NCBI GenBank assembly: GCA_020851555.1
Contig: JADZCM010000004.1
Location: 1-55,647, forward strand
Length of the DNA: 55,647 nucleotides
Reading direction: 5' to 3'
DNA from: Bryobacterales bacterium
GTDB taxonomy: Bacteria > Acidobacteriota > Terriglobia > Bryobacterales > Bryobacteraceae
The notes under the pieces were generated by a model, which made no database searches, was not told the DNA's origin, and saw nothing but the letters and a program-made list of their open reading frames with translations. Shown piece after piece: positions 38,306-47,343 of this stretch; position 1 is the first letter of the stretch; the number at the start of each line of letters is the position of its first letter. A program made the position numbers and the translations under genes.

Positions 38306-39328
38306 ATGAATCAGGAAGAGAGCATCAGACCGCGGCGGCCGGGAGCGGTCTCGAAGTGGCGCCGCGTAGCCCACATCGCCGCGGCCACGCAGCGCAACCG
38401 CATCCGCTTCCTGCGGGGAGATCTGCGCGGCCAGAGCGGCGCGACGCACGCCGGCAGGCCCCTGGCCGAGAGCGTGGCTTACATCCGGAAGGTATTCGAG
38501 GCGTACCTGGCCTACGGCGAATTGCGCGAGGCGCAACTGGAGGGCCGGACGGTGCTCGAATTGGGCCCCGGAGACAACCTGGGCGTGGCGCTGCTGTTCG
38601 TGGCGCAGGGCGCCGGCCGCGCCGTCTGCCTGGACAAGTTCCGGCCTGACGGCCGGACGGACCGCGAGCGGGAGATCTACGTCGAGCTGCGCTCCCCGCT
38701 TGATGCGGCTCAGCGGCGCCGGTTCGACGAGGCCGTCAACCTGGACCGGGGGATTGCCTGGAACCCTGAGAGGATCCGGCCGGTGTACGGAACGGGCGTG
38801 GAGCGCGCGGACGAGATCCTGGAGCCGCGGCAGTTCGATTTCATCGTCTCAAGAGCCGTTTTGGGGCAGGTTAGCGATCCGGACCGGGCGTTCGCCGCCA
38901 TGAACCTGCTGCTGAAGCCTGGGGGGGCGCTCCTGCACAAGATCGACCTGAGCGACTACGGCGCCCTCAGCGGGTTGGGCTGCCATCCCCTGGAGTTTCT
39001 CACCATCCCGGCCTTCGTCTACGCCTGGATGGCCCACGACGACGGGAGGCCCAACCGCCGGCGCGCGGACTACTACCGGGCGGCGATGGCTGAACTGGGC
39101 CTGGAGGCGAGGATCTACATCACCGAGATGCTGGAAGCGGACTGCGCCACTCGTGCCCTGCCGGACAGGCGGACGGAACTCGTGGCGGGACGCGACTTCG
39201 GCCCGGAACATATCCGGATGCTGGGGGAGATCCGGCCGCGCCTGGCCGGGAGATTCCGCCATCTCAGCGACGCGGACCTCCTGACGGCCGGACTGTTCCT
39301 GACGGCGGTCAAGACGGCCGGGGGCTGA
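38306..39328 (+). CDS. SAM-dependent methyltransferase-like protein
   Basis: 340 residues. A basic N-terminus of about 70 residues precedes motif I TVLELGPGDNLGVALLFVAQ (about 88-107) and the acidic AVCLDKFRPD. FDFIVSRAVLGQVSDPDRAF and LLLKPGGALLHKIDLSDYG correspond to the motif II-III region of class I methyltransferases. I recognise no closer family. The gene is followed five bases later by a glycosyltransferase gene, so it probably modifies a glycan or lipid-linked precursor in the same pathway. Confidence 0.75.
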   Translation: MNQEESIRPRRPGAVSKWRRVAHIAAATQRNRIRFLRGDLRGQSGATHAGRPLAESVAYIRKVFEAYLAYGELREAQLEGRTVLELGPGDNLGVALLFVAQGAGRAVCLDKFRPDGRTDREREIYVELRSPLDAAQRRRFDEAVNLDRGIAWNPERIRPVYGTGVERADEILEPRQFDFIVSRAVLGQVSDPDRAFAAMNLLLKPGGALLHKIDLSDYGALSGLGCHPLEFLTIPAFVYAWMAHDDGRPNRRRADYYRAAMAELGLEARIYITEMLEADCATRALPDRRTELVAGRDFGPEHIRMLGEIRPRLAGRFRHLSDADLLTAGLFLTAVKTAGG

Positions 39329-39333
39329 GGCCG

Positions 39334-40374
39334 ATGCGAGTGCTGCTGCTCGGCCCCTACCCGCCGCCCGGAGGCGGCGTGCAGACGAACCTGACCGCCA
39401 TCCGGCGCCACCTGTTACAGAAAGGCGTTCCTTGCACCGTTATCAACCTCACCCGGCACCGGCAGGCCGATCATGACGGCGTGCTGTTTCCGCGGTCCGC
39501 GCTGGGGGTGCTTCGCCTGCTCGCCGCGCAACGCTTTGACGTGGCGCACCTGCACATCGGCGGGAACATCCCGGCCCGTCTTTTGGCGCTGTGTCTCGCC
39601 CTGACGCTGCGCCCCGGCGCCAGGACCGTCCTGACTCTGCATTCGGGCGGCTATCCCGCCTCAACCGCCGGCCGCCGCGCGGGCCGCTGGACCTTGCGGG
39701 GCCTCGCCTTCCGCCGCTTCGACCGGATCATCGCCGTCAACCAGGCCCTGAAGAACATGTTCACCGAGAAGTTCGGGGTGGACGCCGCACGCGTCCGTCT
39801 CATCGCTCCGCACTCGCTCCCCGAACACCCGCCGGAGGTGCAACTTCCGCCCCCGGTGGAGACGTTCTTCCGCACGCACGGGAAGGTGCTCGTCAGCACG
39901 GGCTGGCTGGAACCGGAGTACGACTTCCCCTTGCAGATCCGGGCGCTCGGTGCGATCCGGCAGCGCGTTTCCGGCGCCGGGCTGATGATCCTGGGCGCCG
40001 GACGGCTGGAGGAAAGCCTGCGCGGCCAGATTAACGCTACACCTTACGCGGAACATGTCCTGCTGGCGGGCGACGTTCCCCACGAGGCCGCCATGGCAGC
40101 GCTGGCCCGCTGCGGCCTGTTCCTTCGAACGGCCTGGTACGACGGCGATTCGGTCTCCGTACGGGAGGCGCTGCACTTCGGCACGCCGGTCATCGCCACC
40201 GACAACGGAATGCGTCCGGCGGGCGTCAGGCTGATTCCGGTGGCGGACCTGGACGCCCTGGTGGAGGCGGCGGTGGACGAATTGGGAAAAGGAAGGCGTT
40301 CGCCTTCGGCCGGCCGCGCCGATGACTCCGGGATCCACGCGGTATACGACCTGTACAGGGAACTGGCCGGCTGA
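39334..40374 (+). CDS. Glycosyltransferase, GT4-like (GT-B fold)
   Basis: 346 residues. The N-terminal VLLLGPYPPPGGGVQTNLTA is the acceptor-side glycine loop typical of GT4 enzymes; the C-terminal half has VLVSTGWLEPEYDFPLQIRA, LMILGAGRLEESLR and the donor-site region SVREALHFGTPVIATDNG with the expected Glu. The nucleotide-sugar donor and the acceptor are unknown. It lies between a methyltransferase and a DegT aminotransferase, consistent with surface glycan assembly at the inner membrane. Confidence 0.85.
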   Translation: MRVLLLGPYPPPGGGVQTNLTAIRRHLLQKGVPCTVINLTRHRQADHDGVLFPRSALGVLRLLAAQRFDVAHLHIGGNIPARLLALCLALTLRPGARTVLTLHSGGYPASTAGRRAGRWTLRGLAFRRFDRIIAVNQALKNMFTEKFGVDAARVRLIAPHSLPEHPPEVQLPPPVETFFRTHGKVLVSTGWLEPEYDFPLQIRALGAIRQRVSGAGLMILGAGRLEESLRGQINATPYAEHVLLAGDVPHEAAMAALARCGLFLRTAWYDGDSVSVREALHFGTPVIATDNGMRPAGVRLIPVADLDALVEAAVDELGKGRRSPSAGRADDSGIHAVYDLYRELAG

Positions 40375-40433
40375 AGCCTCTGCCGGCGCCGCCGGTTGCG
40401 GTACACTGTCAGGTGCTGACGGCAGCCCCGCCG

Positions 40434-41537
40434 ATGAAAGTCCCCCTCCTGGATCTCAAACCACAGAATCTGGCGCTGGAACACGAGTTGAAGGCCGCCT
40501 TCGAGCGCGTCCTGCACTCCGGCCAGTTCATTCTGGGCCCAGAGGTGGAGACGTTCGAACAGAGCGTGGCCGAAGTGACGGGGACGCGCCACGCGCTGGG
40601 CGTATCCAGCGGCACGGACGCCATACTGCTGGCATTGATGGCGTTGGGCATCGGTCCGGGCGATGAAGTGCTGTGCCCATCGTTCACCTTCTTCGCCACG
40701 GCCGGTTGCGTAGCCCGCGCCGGCGCTACGCCAGTCTTCGTTGACTCCTGCCCATCATGCTTCAACCTGGATGTGGCCGACGCGCGCCGGCGCCTGACCG
40801 CGCGCACCAAGGCCATCATCCCGGTCCACCTGTTCGGACAGACCGCCGACATGGACGCCGTGCTGGAACTGGCGCGGGAGCACAACCTGTGCGTAATCGA
40901 AGATGCGGCGCAGGCGCTCGGCGCCGCGTACCACGGCCGGCCGGCCGGGTCGATGGGCGATTTCGGCACTTATAGCTTCTTTCCATCAAAGAACCTGGGA
41001 GGGTTCGGCGAAGGCGGCTTGCTCGCCACCAACGACGACGCACTGGCCGAAAAGGCCCGGATGCTGCGCAACCACGGCATGCAGCCGAAGTACTTCCACG
41101 GGATGGTGGGCGGCAACTTCCGCCTGGATGCGCTCCAAGCCGCGTTGCTGGCGGTCAAGCTGCCGCATCTGAAACAGTATTCGGCAAGGCGGCGCGAGAA
41201 CGCGGCTTACTATTCCGGGCGGCTGGCAGAAGCGGGAGTTGCGCTGCCGGCCGTCCACCCCCATAACGAGCACATCTGGAACCAGTACACCGTGCGTGTG
41301 CCCGGCGGCCGGCGGGACGCTTTGCGGGAATACCTGGCCGCCCGCCAAATCAGCACGGAAATCTACTATCCCGTTCCGCTGCACCTCCAGGAGTGTTTTC
41401 GGAGCCGCGCCCCGGAGCCGCTTCCCGTCTGCGAGAAACTTGCCTCCGAGTGCGTCAGCCTGCCCATCCACCCCGACTTGTTGCGCGAACAACAGGACGC
41501 GGTGATAGAGGCTATCGCGGGCTTCCGCCGGAGTTAG
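40434..41537 (+). CDS. DegT/DnrJ/EryC1/StrS sugar aminotransferase
   Basis: 367 residues, a pyridoxal-phosphate enzyme that transaminates nucleotide-linked keto sugars. Motifs: SSGTDAILLALMALGIGPGD, VIEDAAQALGAAY (the Asp and Gln that contact the cofactor) and FFPSKNLGGFGEGG with the cofactor lysine Lys186. ATG 40434 is chosen because the family start MKVPLLDLKPQ follows; GTG 40413 is in frame. Its stop codon is shared with that of the aspartokinase gene on the opposite strand (four-base overlap). Confidence 0.9.
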   Translation: MKVPLLDLKPQNLALEHELKAAFERVLHSGQFILGPEVETFEQSVAEVTGTRHALGVSSGTDAILLALMALGIGPGDEVLCPSFTFFATAGCVARAGATPVFVDSCPSCFNLDVADARRRLTARTKAIIPVHLFGQTADMDAVLELAREHNLCVIEDAAQALGAAYHGRPAGSMGDFGTYSFFPSKNLGGFGEGGLLATNDDALAEKARMLRNHGMQPKYFHGMVGGNFRLDALQAALLAVKLPHLKQYSARRRENAAYYSGRLAEAGVALPAVHPHNEHIWNQYTVRVPGGRRDALREYLAARQISTEIYYPVPLHLQECFRSRAPEPLPVCEKLASECVSLPIHPDLLREQQDAVIEAIAGFRRS

Positions 41538-42964
41538 CCGGCGCCGGGCCGCCGGGCCAGTTCTCCCAGGCGGCACTCGGCGTGGACCGCCTGGACCGCT
41601 TTCTCCAGCCCGCCGCGATGCACCACGATGGCGATGGTCAACTCGCTCGATCCCTGGGCGATGGCGATGATATTGATCCGTTCCCGTGAAATCGCGGTGA
41701 AGATCCTCCCCGCCAGGCCCGGTGTCCCGCGCATGCCCTCTCCGACCACCGCGAGCAGGCCGACGTCTTCGTCCACTTCGACGGGGCGCACGTAACCGTG
41801 GGCCAGTTCGAGCGCCAGCCCCGACTCCAGCGCCGACAGCGCCGTGCCCAGCTCTTCCTTCCGCACCAGGAAGCAGAAATTCTGGCGGTAGCTGGAGCTG
41901 GAAAGCAGCAGGAGTTCCACGTGCGCCCGCGCCAGGGAATCCAGCGCGCGAGCCACCAACTGCGTCGCGCTGATTTCGGGAGAGACCGGCTCCAGCGAAA
42001 CCAGCGCCACGTGGGCCAGGGAGGTCACCGCTCTCGGCCCCGCCGGCCCGCTGACCCGGGGCACGATGCGGGTCCCGGGCTTCTCCGGCGCGAAGCTGTT
42101 CTTGCTCCAGACCGGAATGCGCTTCTCGACCAGCGGCGCCAGCGTGCGCGGGTGAAGCACCTTGGCGCCGTTGTAGGCCAGTTCGGCCGCCTCGCTGTAG
42201 GTGAGTTCCTCCAACACCACGGCGTCCGGCGCCAGCCGGGGGTCCGCCGTCATGATGCCGTCCACGTCGGTCCAGATCCAAAGCTCCGAGGCGTCCAGCA
42301 CGGAGGCGAGGATGGAAGCCGAGAAATCCGACCCGCCGCGGCCGAGCGTGGTGGGCCTGCCGTCGGCGGTCGCGCCGTTGAAGCCTGTGACCACCGGCAG
42401 GACGCCCGTTTCGAGCAGGGGCGCGAGGCGCTCCCGGGCGCGCTCGCGGGTGCGGCCCAGGAGCGGGCTGGCGTTCCCGAAGACGGCGTCCGTCACGACG
42501 ACCCGGGCGGCGTTTACCGCTTCAGCCCGCACCCCCAGCGTCTCCAGGAAGGCGGCCATGAGCAGCGCCGAAAGCCGCTCGCCGGCCGCCACGGCCTCAT
42601 CCACCGAACGGGGCGGGCGCTCGCCGAGCATCCGTACGCCTTGAACGATCCTCTGGAAGTCCGCGAGCAGTGCTTCGATCGCCGTCATGGCCTGCTCCTG
42701 CCCGCCCGCCGGAAGCAGTTCACGGCAGGTGTCCAGGTGCCGGTCGCGGAGCTTGCGCAGCCCCGCCTCCATGCCGGTTTCATCTCCCGCTTCGGCGTGA
42801 CGCAGCGTGTCGAGCAGTTGATCGGTGACCTTGGACATGGCCGAGACCACCACCAGAACCGGACGGCGGCGGCTCTCTGCGGCGATGATGGCGGCCGCCA
42901 CGCGCATGCGTTCGGCCGAGCCCATGCTCGTGCCGCCGAACTTCATGACCAGAAGATCTTTCAA
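41534..42964 (-). CDS. Aspartokinase
   Basis: 476 residues. It phosphorylates aspartate, the first step towards lysine, threonine and methionine. The kinase domain begins VMKFGGTSMGSAERM (residues 6-20), with TTLGRGGSDFSASILASVLD and DVDGIMTADPR further on. Two ACT domains occupy the C-terminal third (MVALVSLEP-like region and VGLLAVVGEGMRGTPGLAGR), so feedback control by lysine or threonine is likely. The length fits the monofunctional class without a homoserine dehydrogenase domain. It overlaps the cmk stop by four bases (ATGA). Which isoenzyme (lysC or thrA-like) it is cannot be decided. Confidence 0.92.
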   Translation of the reverse strand: MKDLLVMKFGGTSMGSAERMRVAAAIIAAESRRRPVLVVVSAMSKVTDQLLDTLRHAEAGDETGMEAGLRKLRDRHLDTCRELLPAGGQEQAMTAIEALLADFQRIVQGVRMLGERPPRSVDEAVAAGERLSALLMAAFLETLGVRAEAVNAARVVVTDAVFGNASPLLGRTRERARERLAPLLETGVLPVVTGFNGATADGRPTTLGRGGSDFSASILASVLDASELWIWTDVDGIMTADPRLAPDAVVLEELTYSEAAELAYNGAKVLHPRTLAPLVEKRIPVWSKNSFAPEKPGTRIVPRVSGPAGPRAVTSLAHVALVSLEPVSPEISATQLVARALDSLARAHVELLLLSSSSYRQNFCFLVRKEELGTALSALESGLALELAHGYVRPVEVDEDVGLLAVVGEGMRGTPGLAGRIFTAISRERINIIAIAQGSSELTIAIVVHRGGLEKAVQAVHAECRLGELARRPGAG

Positions 42965-43650
42965 GTTGCGATTCCCTCCCCGTTGGCGGTGCGCTCGCGC
43001 ACAAGCCGGAGTATGGCTTCTACCACCTCGTCTATCGTCATGCTGGTGGAATCCAGGTAGACGGCGTCGGGAGCCTGAACCAGCGGGGCCTCGGCGCGCG
43101 TTCGGTCCCGCTCGTCGCGCTGGCGCATCTCGCGAGACACGGCGGCCCTGTCCATCGGCTCACCCTTTCCCGCGTTCTCCAGCAGGCGCCGTTCCGCGCG
43201 CACCGCGGGATCGGCGTCCAGGAAAATCTTGATCTCGGCCTCCGGAAAGACCACGCTGCCGATGTCGCGGCCTTCCATCACGACGCTGGACTGCTCGGCC
43301 ATGCGCCGCTGCCCGGCGACCATGGCCTGGCGCACCCCGGCGAAGGTGGATACCCTGGAGGCGGCCTGCGAGACTTCGGGCGTGCGGATGGCCTCGGTGA
43401 CGTCTTCGCCGTTCAGCAGGACGCGGGATGAGCCGGATTCAAGCTGTATGGCGGCGCCGGCGGCCAGTTGTGAAAGGCGGTGTGCGTCGGCCAGGTCGAT
43501 CCCGGCGCGCAGGGCCCACAGGCCCACCGCCCGGTACATGGCGCCGCTGTCGATGTAGAGGAATCCGAGCCGCCCGGCCAACCGCCGGGCGACGGTGCTT
43601 TTCCCGGCGCCCGCCGGCCCGTCGATCGCCACCACAATTCTCTTCGCCAT
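42961..43650 (-). CDS. cmk: Cytidylate kinase
   Basis: 229 residues, the standard bacterial CMP/dCMP kinase. P-loop DGPAGAGKSTVARRLA (9-24), YIDSGAMYRAVGLWAL, VVMEGRDIGSVVFPEAEIKI and the lid region REMRQRDERDRTRAEAPL are all typical. It overlaps the aspartokinase gene by four bases and is divergent from a zincin gene 28 bases away. This is the housekeeping enzyme; the P-loop protein at 1310-2323 is a different, atypical relative. Confidence 0.95.
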   Translation of the reverse strand: MAKRIVVAIDGPAGAGKSTVARRLAGRLGFLYIDSGAMYRAVGLWALRAGIDLADAHRLSQLAAGAAIQLESGSSRVLLNGEDVTEAIRTPEVSQAASRVSTFAGVRQAMVAGQRRMAEQSSVVMEGRDIGSVVFPEAEIKIFLDADPAVRAERRLLENAGKGEPMDRAAVSREMRQRDERDRTRAEAPLVQAPDAVYLDSTSMTIDEVVEAILRLVRERTANGEGIAT

Positions 43651-43663
43651 CCGCCAGCCCGCT

Positions 43664-43669
43664 TACAAT
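43664..43669 (+). promoter_or_regulatory. -10-like element next to the zincin start
   Basis: TACAAT ends nine bases before ATG 43679, within the 28-base divergent spacer. It leaves room for almost no 5' leader. Confidence 0.35.
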
Positions 43670-43678
43670 GATCTTCAG

Positions 43679-44044
43679 ATGACCGCTCGGGAGTTCGACG
43701 CCCTGGTGGAAAAGGCCGTTCGGGCGATTCCCCCCCGCTTCCGCCGCCGCCTGGACAATATCGCTTTCGTCGTGGAGCGCGAACCGCCCCGGCCCGGCTT
43801 GCTGGGCCTCTATGAAGGACGCCCGCTCACCTTGCGCAGCGTCAGCGACGGCTTCGCGATGCCGGACCGCATCACGATCTACCAGGGACCGCACGAGCGG
43901 CTGGCCCGGGACCGCGCCAGCCTGGAAAAACTCCTGAGAGATACAGTATGGCACGAGGTGGCCCACTACTTCGGCATGGATGAGCGGCGCGTGCGCCTCG
44001 CTGAGCGCCGCAGACGCGCCCGCAAGAAACGCGGCGGGGCATGA
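43679..44044 (+). CDS. Small metallopeptidase family protein (DUF1025/zincin-like)
   Basis: 121 residues with the zinc-binding motif HEVAH (92-96) followed by YFGMDE, matching the small metallopeptidase-like family (MTAREFDALVEKAVRAIPPR at the start, LLGLYEGRPLTLRS in the middle, DRITIYQGPHER before the motif). The third zinc ligand would be the glutamate or aspartate after the helix (Asp101/Glu102). The tail RRRRARKKRGG is very basic. No leader, so cytoplasmic. No proteolytic activity is proven for this family as far as I know. Confidence 0.83.
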   Translation: MTAREFDALVEKAVRAIPPRFRRRLDNIAFVVEREPPRPGLLGLYEGRPLTLRSVSDGFAMPDRITIYQGPHERLARDRASLEKLLRDTVWHEVAHYFGMDERRVRLAERRRRARKKRGGA

Positions 44045-44068
44045 ATCATCCTACATGCGCATCCGCAA

Positions 44069-44082
44069 GCGCCAAGGGGCGC
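44069..44082 (+). terminator. Weak hairpin after the zincin gene
   Basis: GCGCC and GGCGC around AAGG, 25 bases after the stop and 67 bases before speA. Short stem, no T-run. Confidence 0.25.
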
Positions 44083-44149
44083 GAATTCCTGGCCGCGCCT
44101 CTTGCCGCGCCGGTGTTTTCGGGCGACACTTGAAGTCTGAGGAGCCGAG

Positions 44150-46096
44150 TTGAATCCAAGACTCTCTGAGGGCGCCCTGGTCAGAGAACCGGCCGAACGC
44201 TGGACGTGCGCCGACGCCTCTGAGCTTTACGACGTGGAGCGCTGGGGAAAATCCTATTTCTCCGTCGGTCCGCAGGGTCACTTGCTGGTGCATCCGACCA
44301 AAGAACCCGAGCGGTTCATCGACCTGAAGCAACTGGTGGACACGCTGCTGTTGCGGGGAATCTCCCTGCCGATCCTGATCCGGTTCGGCGAGATCCTGAA
44401 ACACAGCCTGGCGGAGATCCGCGCGGCGTTCGAGAACGCCATCACCGAGCACGGCTATCAGGGAAGTTACTTCTGCGCCTATCCGATCAAGGTCAACCAG
44501 CAGCGCCAGGTGGTGGAAGAAGTGTTCCAGTACGGCCGCCCCTACAAGTTCGGGCTGGAGGTAGGATCCAAGCCCGAATTGCTGGCGGTGCTGGCCGTGG
44601 CGGACAACGAGACACCCATCATCTGCAACGGCTTCAAGGACGACGAGTATATCGAGATGGTGATGCTGGCCAACAAGGTGGGCCGGCGGATCATCCCCGT
44701 GGTTGAGAAGTTCACCGAGCTGAACCTGATCATCGAACACGCCAACCGCGTGGGCGTGCGGCCCGTGATCGGAATGCGGCTCAAACTGGCCAGCCGCGGC
44801 TCCGGGCGATGGAGGTCATCGGGCGGCTACCGCTCCAAGTTCGGGCTGACGGCTACCGAGGCGCTGCGCGCACTGGACCTGCTGAAGGACTGCGCCATGG
44901 CCGACTGCCTCCAGTTGCTCCACTTCCACCTCGGCAGCCAGATCACCAACATCCGGCAGATCAAGGGCGCCGTCAACGAGGCCGCGCGGATGTACGTGGA
45001 GTTGCGCAAGGCGGGCGCCGGGCTGCGCTTTCTGGACGTCGGCGGGGGGCTGGGCGTCGACTACGACGGCTCACAGACCGACTTTGAATCGAGCGTCAAC
45101 TACACTCTCCAGGAATACGCCAACGATCTCGTCTATCACATCCAGAGCGTCTGCGACGACGCCGGAGTTCCACACCCCACCATCGTCAGCGAGAGCGGCC
45201 GGGCGGTGGCCGCATACCACAGCGCGCTGGTTTTCAACATTCTGGGTGTCAGCGGACTCGGCGAGGAGGAAGTCCCGCGCGAACTGCCGGCCGACGCCCA
45301 ACAGTTGCTGGTCAACCTGCTGGAAACCTACCGTTCGCTAACCGCCCGCAACCTGCTTGAAAGCTACCACGACGCGCAGCAGGCGCTGGATACCGCCCTC
45401 AACCTGTTCAACCTGGGTTATCTGCCCCTCTCACAGCGCTGCCTGGCCGAGAACCTCTATTGGGCCATTTGCCGCCGGGTGCAAAAACTCGCCAGAGAAC
45501 TGGAGGAGTATCCGGAAGAGCTGGAACCGCTGGACTCCATGCTCTCGGACACGTACTTCGGGAATTTCTCCCTGTTCCAGAGTCTGCCCGACAGTTGGGC
45601 CGTGAAGCAGTTGTTCCCCATCATGCCCATCCACCGGCTGGATGTGCGGCCGGCGCGGCACGCCGTGATCGGCGACGTGTCCTGCGACTCGGACGGCAAG
45701 ATCGACCAGTTCATCGACCGCCGCGACGTGAAACGCACGCTTCCTCTCCACACCTTCAATGGAGAGCCCTACTACCTGGGAGTATTTCTGGTCGGCGCCT
45801 ACCAGGAGATCCTTGGGGACATGCACAACCTGTTCGGCGATACCAACGCGGTCCATGTCAGCCTGGGCGCCGGCGGGGAGATCATCCTGGAGACGCTCAT
45901 CAAGGGGGACACCGTTCGCGAGGTGCTCAACTACGTGGAGTTCAGTTCGGAGAATCTGCTCGCCAGCTTCCGCCGCGACGTGGAGGCCGCCGTACGGGAG
46001 GGCCGCATGGGGTACGAGGAATCGGGCCGCCTGCTGCGCTTCTACGAAGACGGCCTGCGCGGCTACACCTACCTCGAAGACGCCCACGGCCGCTGA
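44150..46096 (+). CDS. speA: Biosynthetic arginine decarboxylase
   Basis: 648 residues, the SpeA-type alanine-racemase-fold decarboxylase that makes agmatine from arginine for polyamine synthesis. The cofactor lysine is Lys114 in CAYPIKVNQQRQVVEEV; LHFHLGSQITNIRQIKGAVN and FLDVGGGLGVDYDGSQ are signature blocks, and the C-terminal half has SLFQSLPDSWAVKQLFPIMP. It begins at a TTG (44150), supported by the strong ribosome-binding site GAGGAG (44139-44144) five bases upstream and by the conserved start region; no ATG is nearby in frame. Agmatine-processing genes are not in the window. Confidence 0.94.
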   Translation: MNPRLSEGALVREPAERWTCADASELYDVERWGKSYFSVGPQGHLLVHPTKEPERFIDLKQLVDTLLLRGISLPILIRFGEILKHSLAEIRAAFENAITEHGYQGSYFCAYPIKVNQQRQVVEEVFQYGRPYKFGLEVGSKPELLAVLAVADNETPIICNGFKDDEYIEMVMLANKVGRRIIPVVEKFTELNLIIEHANRVGVRPVIGMRLKLASRGSGRWRSSGGYRSKFGLTATEALRALDLLKDCAMADCLQLLHFHLGSQITNIRQIKGAVNEAARMYVELRKAGAGLRFLDVGGGLGVDYDGSQTDFESSVNYTLQEYANDLVYHIQSVCDDAGVPHPTIVSESGRAVAAYHSALVFNILGVSGLGEEEVPRELPADAQQLLVNLLETYRSLTARNLLESYHDAQQALDTALNLFNLGYLPLSQRCLAENLYWAICRRVQKLARELEEYPEELEPLDSMLSDTYFGNFSLFQSLPDSWAVKQLFPIMPIHRLDVRPARHAVIGDVSCDSDGKIDQFIDRRDVKRTLPLHTFNGEPYYLGVFLVGAYQEILGDMHNLFGDTNAVHVSLGAGGEIILETLIKGDTVREVLNYVEFSSENLLASFRRDVEAAVREGRMGYEESGRLLRFYEDGLRGYTYLEDAHGR

Positions 46097-46107
46097 CGGC
46101 GATATGG

Positions 46108-46126
46108 CGGCCGGCATGGCCGGCCG
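46108..46126. terminator. GC-rich hairpin between convergent genes
   Basis: CGGCCGGC and GCCGGCCG around ATG form a perfect eight-base stem that fills the 30-base gap between speA and the epimerase gene. It could terminate both, although no T-run follows. Confidence 0.45.
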
Positions 46127-47026
46127 TTACGCCAGCAGGTTCTGCAATGCTCCCCTGATCTGCGGGTACTGGAATTCGAAGCCCGCCTTCAACGCCGCCC
46201 CCGGCAGCACCTTCTGGCTCGCCAGGACAATGTCCGCCATCTCGCCGTAGAGCAGGCGCAGGGCGCGGGCCGGGACGCTGAACAGGCTGGGGCGGCGCAG
46301 CGCGCGTGCCAGTTCCCGGGTGAACTCAACATTGGTCACCGGGTTCGGAGAGGTCCCGTTCACGGGGCCCTGTAGTTGATCGTGCGCCAGCGCGAAAACC
46401 ACCAGCGAGACGAGGTCCTCCACGTGAATCCAGGACATCCATTGCGCCCCGCTCGCCAGGGGACCGCCCAGCCCCCACTGAAAAGGCGTCAGCATCTGGG
46501 CCAGCGCGCCGCCCTCCCGGCCCAGGGCGACCCCCATGCGCAACTTCACCACGCGGATCCCCAGAGCGCCAGCCGCGTCCGCCTCCTTCTCCCAACCAAG
46601 GCATACCCCGGCCAGGAAGCCCTTGCCCGGGGGGGAGGACTCCTCCAGCACTTCGTCGGCGCGGTGACCGTAGAAGCCCGTGGCCGAGGCGCTGATCAAC
46701 ACCGGCGGCCGGCGCGGGAGGCGCGCGAGGGCCTCGACCAGCCGCCGCGTTCCGACCGTCCGGCTGTCCAGGATTCTGCGCCGCGCCCGCGGCGTCCAGC
46801 GCTGCGCCACCGGTTCTCCGGCCAGATGGATCACCGCTTCGGCATCGGCCAGACCCTCGGGCTCGGGTTCCATCGTGTAGGCGTTCCAGATGGAGCACTC
46901 CACGTCGGGACCGAAGCCGGTCTTGGCATGGCGGACCAGCAGATGAATACGGTGTCCTTCGGCCAGCAGCCGGCGGACCAGACGGCGCCCGAGGAAGCCG
47001 GTAGCTCCGGTTAGGGTGATATTCAC
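46127..47026 (-). CDS. TIGR01777-type NAD-dependent epimerase/SDR protein (YfcH-like)
   Basis: 299 residues. Atypical short-chain dehydrogenase with ITLTGATGFLGRRLVRRL at the N-terminus, VIHLAGEPVAQRWTPRARR and SASATGFYGHRADEVLEE, which are the landmarks of the TIGR01777/SDR39U1 family. The C-terminal part (GPVNGTSPNPVTNVEFTREL, then LRLLYGEMADIVLASQKVLP) matches the DUF1731 domain usual there. It starts with GTG 47026. The biochemical reaction of the family is not established to my knowledge. Its 3' end faces speA. Confidence 0.9.
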   Translation of the reverse strand: MNITLTGATGFLGRRLVRRLLAEGHRIHLLVRHAKTGFGPDVECSIWNAYTMEPEPEGLADAEAVIHLAGEPVAQRWTPRARRRILDSRTVGTRRLVEALARLPRRPPVLISASATGFYGHRADEVLEESSPPGKGFLAGVCLGWEKEADAAGALGIRVVKLRMGVALGREGGALAQMLTPFQWGLGGPLASGAQWMSWIHVEDLVSLVVFALAHDQLQGPVNGTSPNPVTNVEFTRELARALRRPSLFSVPARALRLLYGEMADIVLASQKVLPGAALKAGFEFQYPQIRGALQNLLA

Positions 47027-47342
47027 TGCTCAAGCCATTCTATGCGAAACCGCGGACAACCGGCCGCGCCAGCCCGGGAGAAGCGGCGGCGGAAGTTCGC
47101 GATGCGGGCTGGGCATGGCGGCTTCGCGGCATTGCGTGTCATACTGAACGACCGATGGCCGTGGAGGAGATGCCCAGCGCGTTCACCGGCACGCCCGGCC
47201 TCTTATCAGCGGCCTGTTCCGGCCGGCTTCGCGCCCTGCGCCGGAAAATGAGGTCGGCGTGCGCCCTGGACCGCCTCTTTTCCGGGCGCGAGGCCGGGGG
47301 GCGCCGGGCTGGAGTCCGCGTGATTAGAGGAAAGGCGCATTG
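47027..47342. other. Spacer between the epimerase and transporter genes
   Basis: Divergent 316-base spacer. An extended -10-like TGTCATACT (47137-47145) lies nine bases before an ATG (47155) that opens a 62-codon frame ending in TGATG over the transporter start. AGAGGAAAGG (47326-47335) is the transporter ribosome-binding site. The short frame is Arg/Ala/Gly-rich and may simply be non-coding leader. Confidence 0.4.
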
Positions 47343-47343
47343 A
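47155..47343 (+). CDS. Possible 62-residue leader ORF (low confidence)
   Basis: Begins MAVEEMPSAF and ends VRVIRGKAH; its TGA overlaps the transporter ATG as TGATG, which would allow translational coupling. Composition (many Arg, Ala, Gly) is what GC-rich random frames give, and I recognise no homologue. It is listed because of the overlap and the upstream promoter-like element only. Confidence 0.2.
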   Translation: MAVEEMPSAFTGTPGLLSAACSGRLRALRRKMRSACALDRLFSGREAGGRRAGVRVIRGKAH

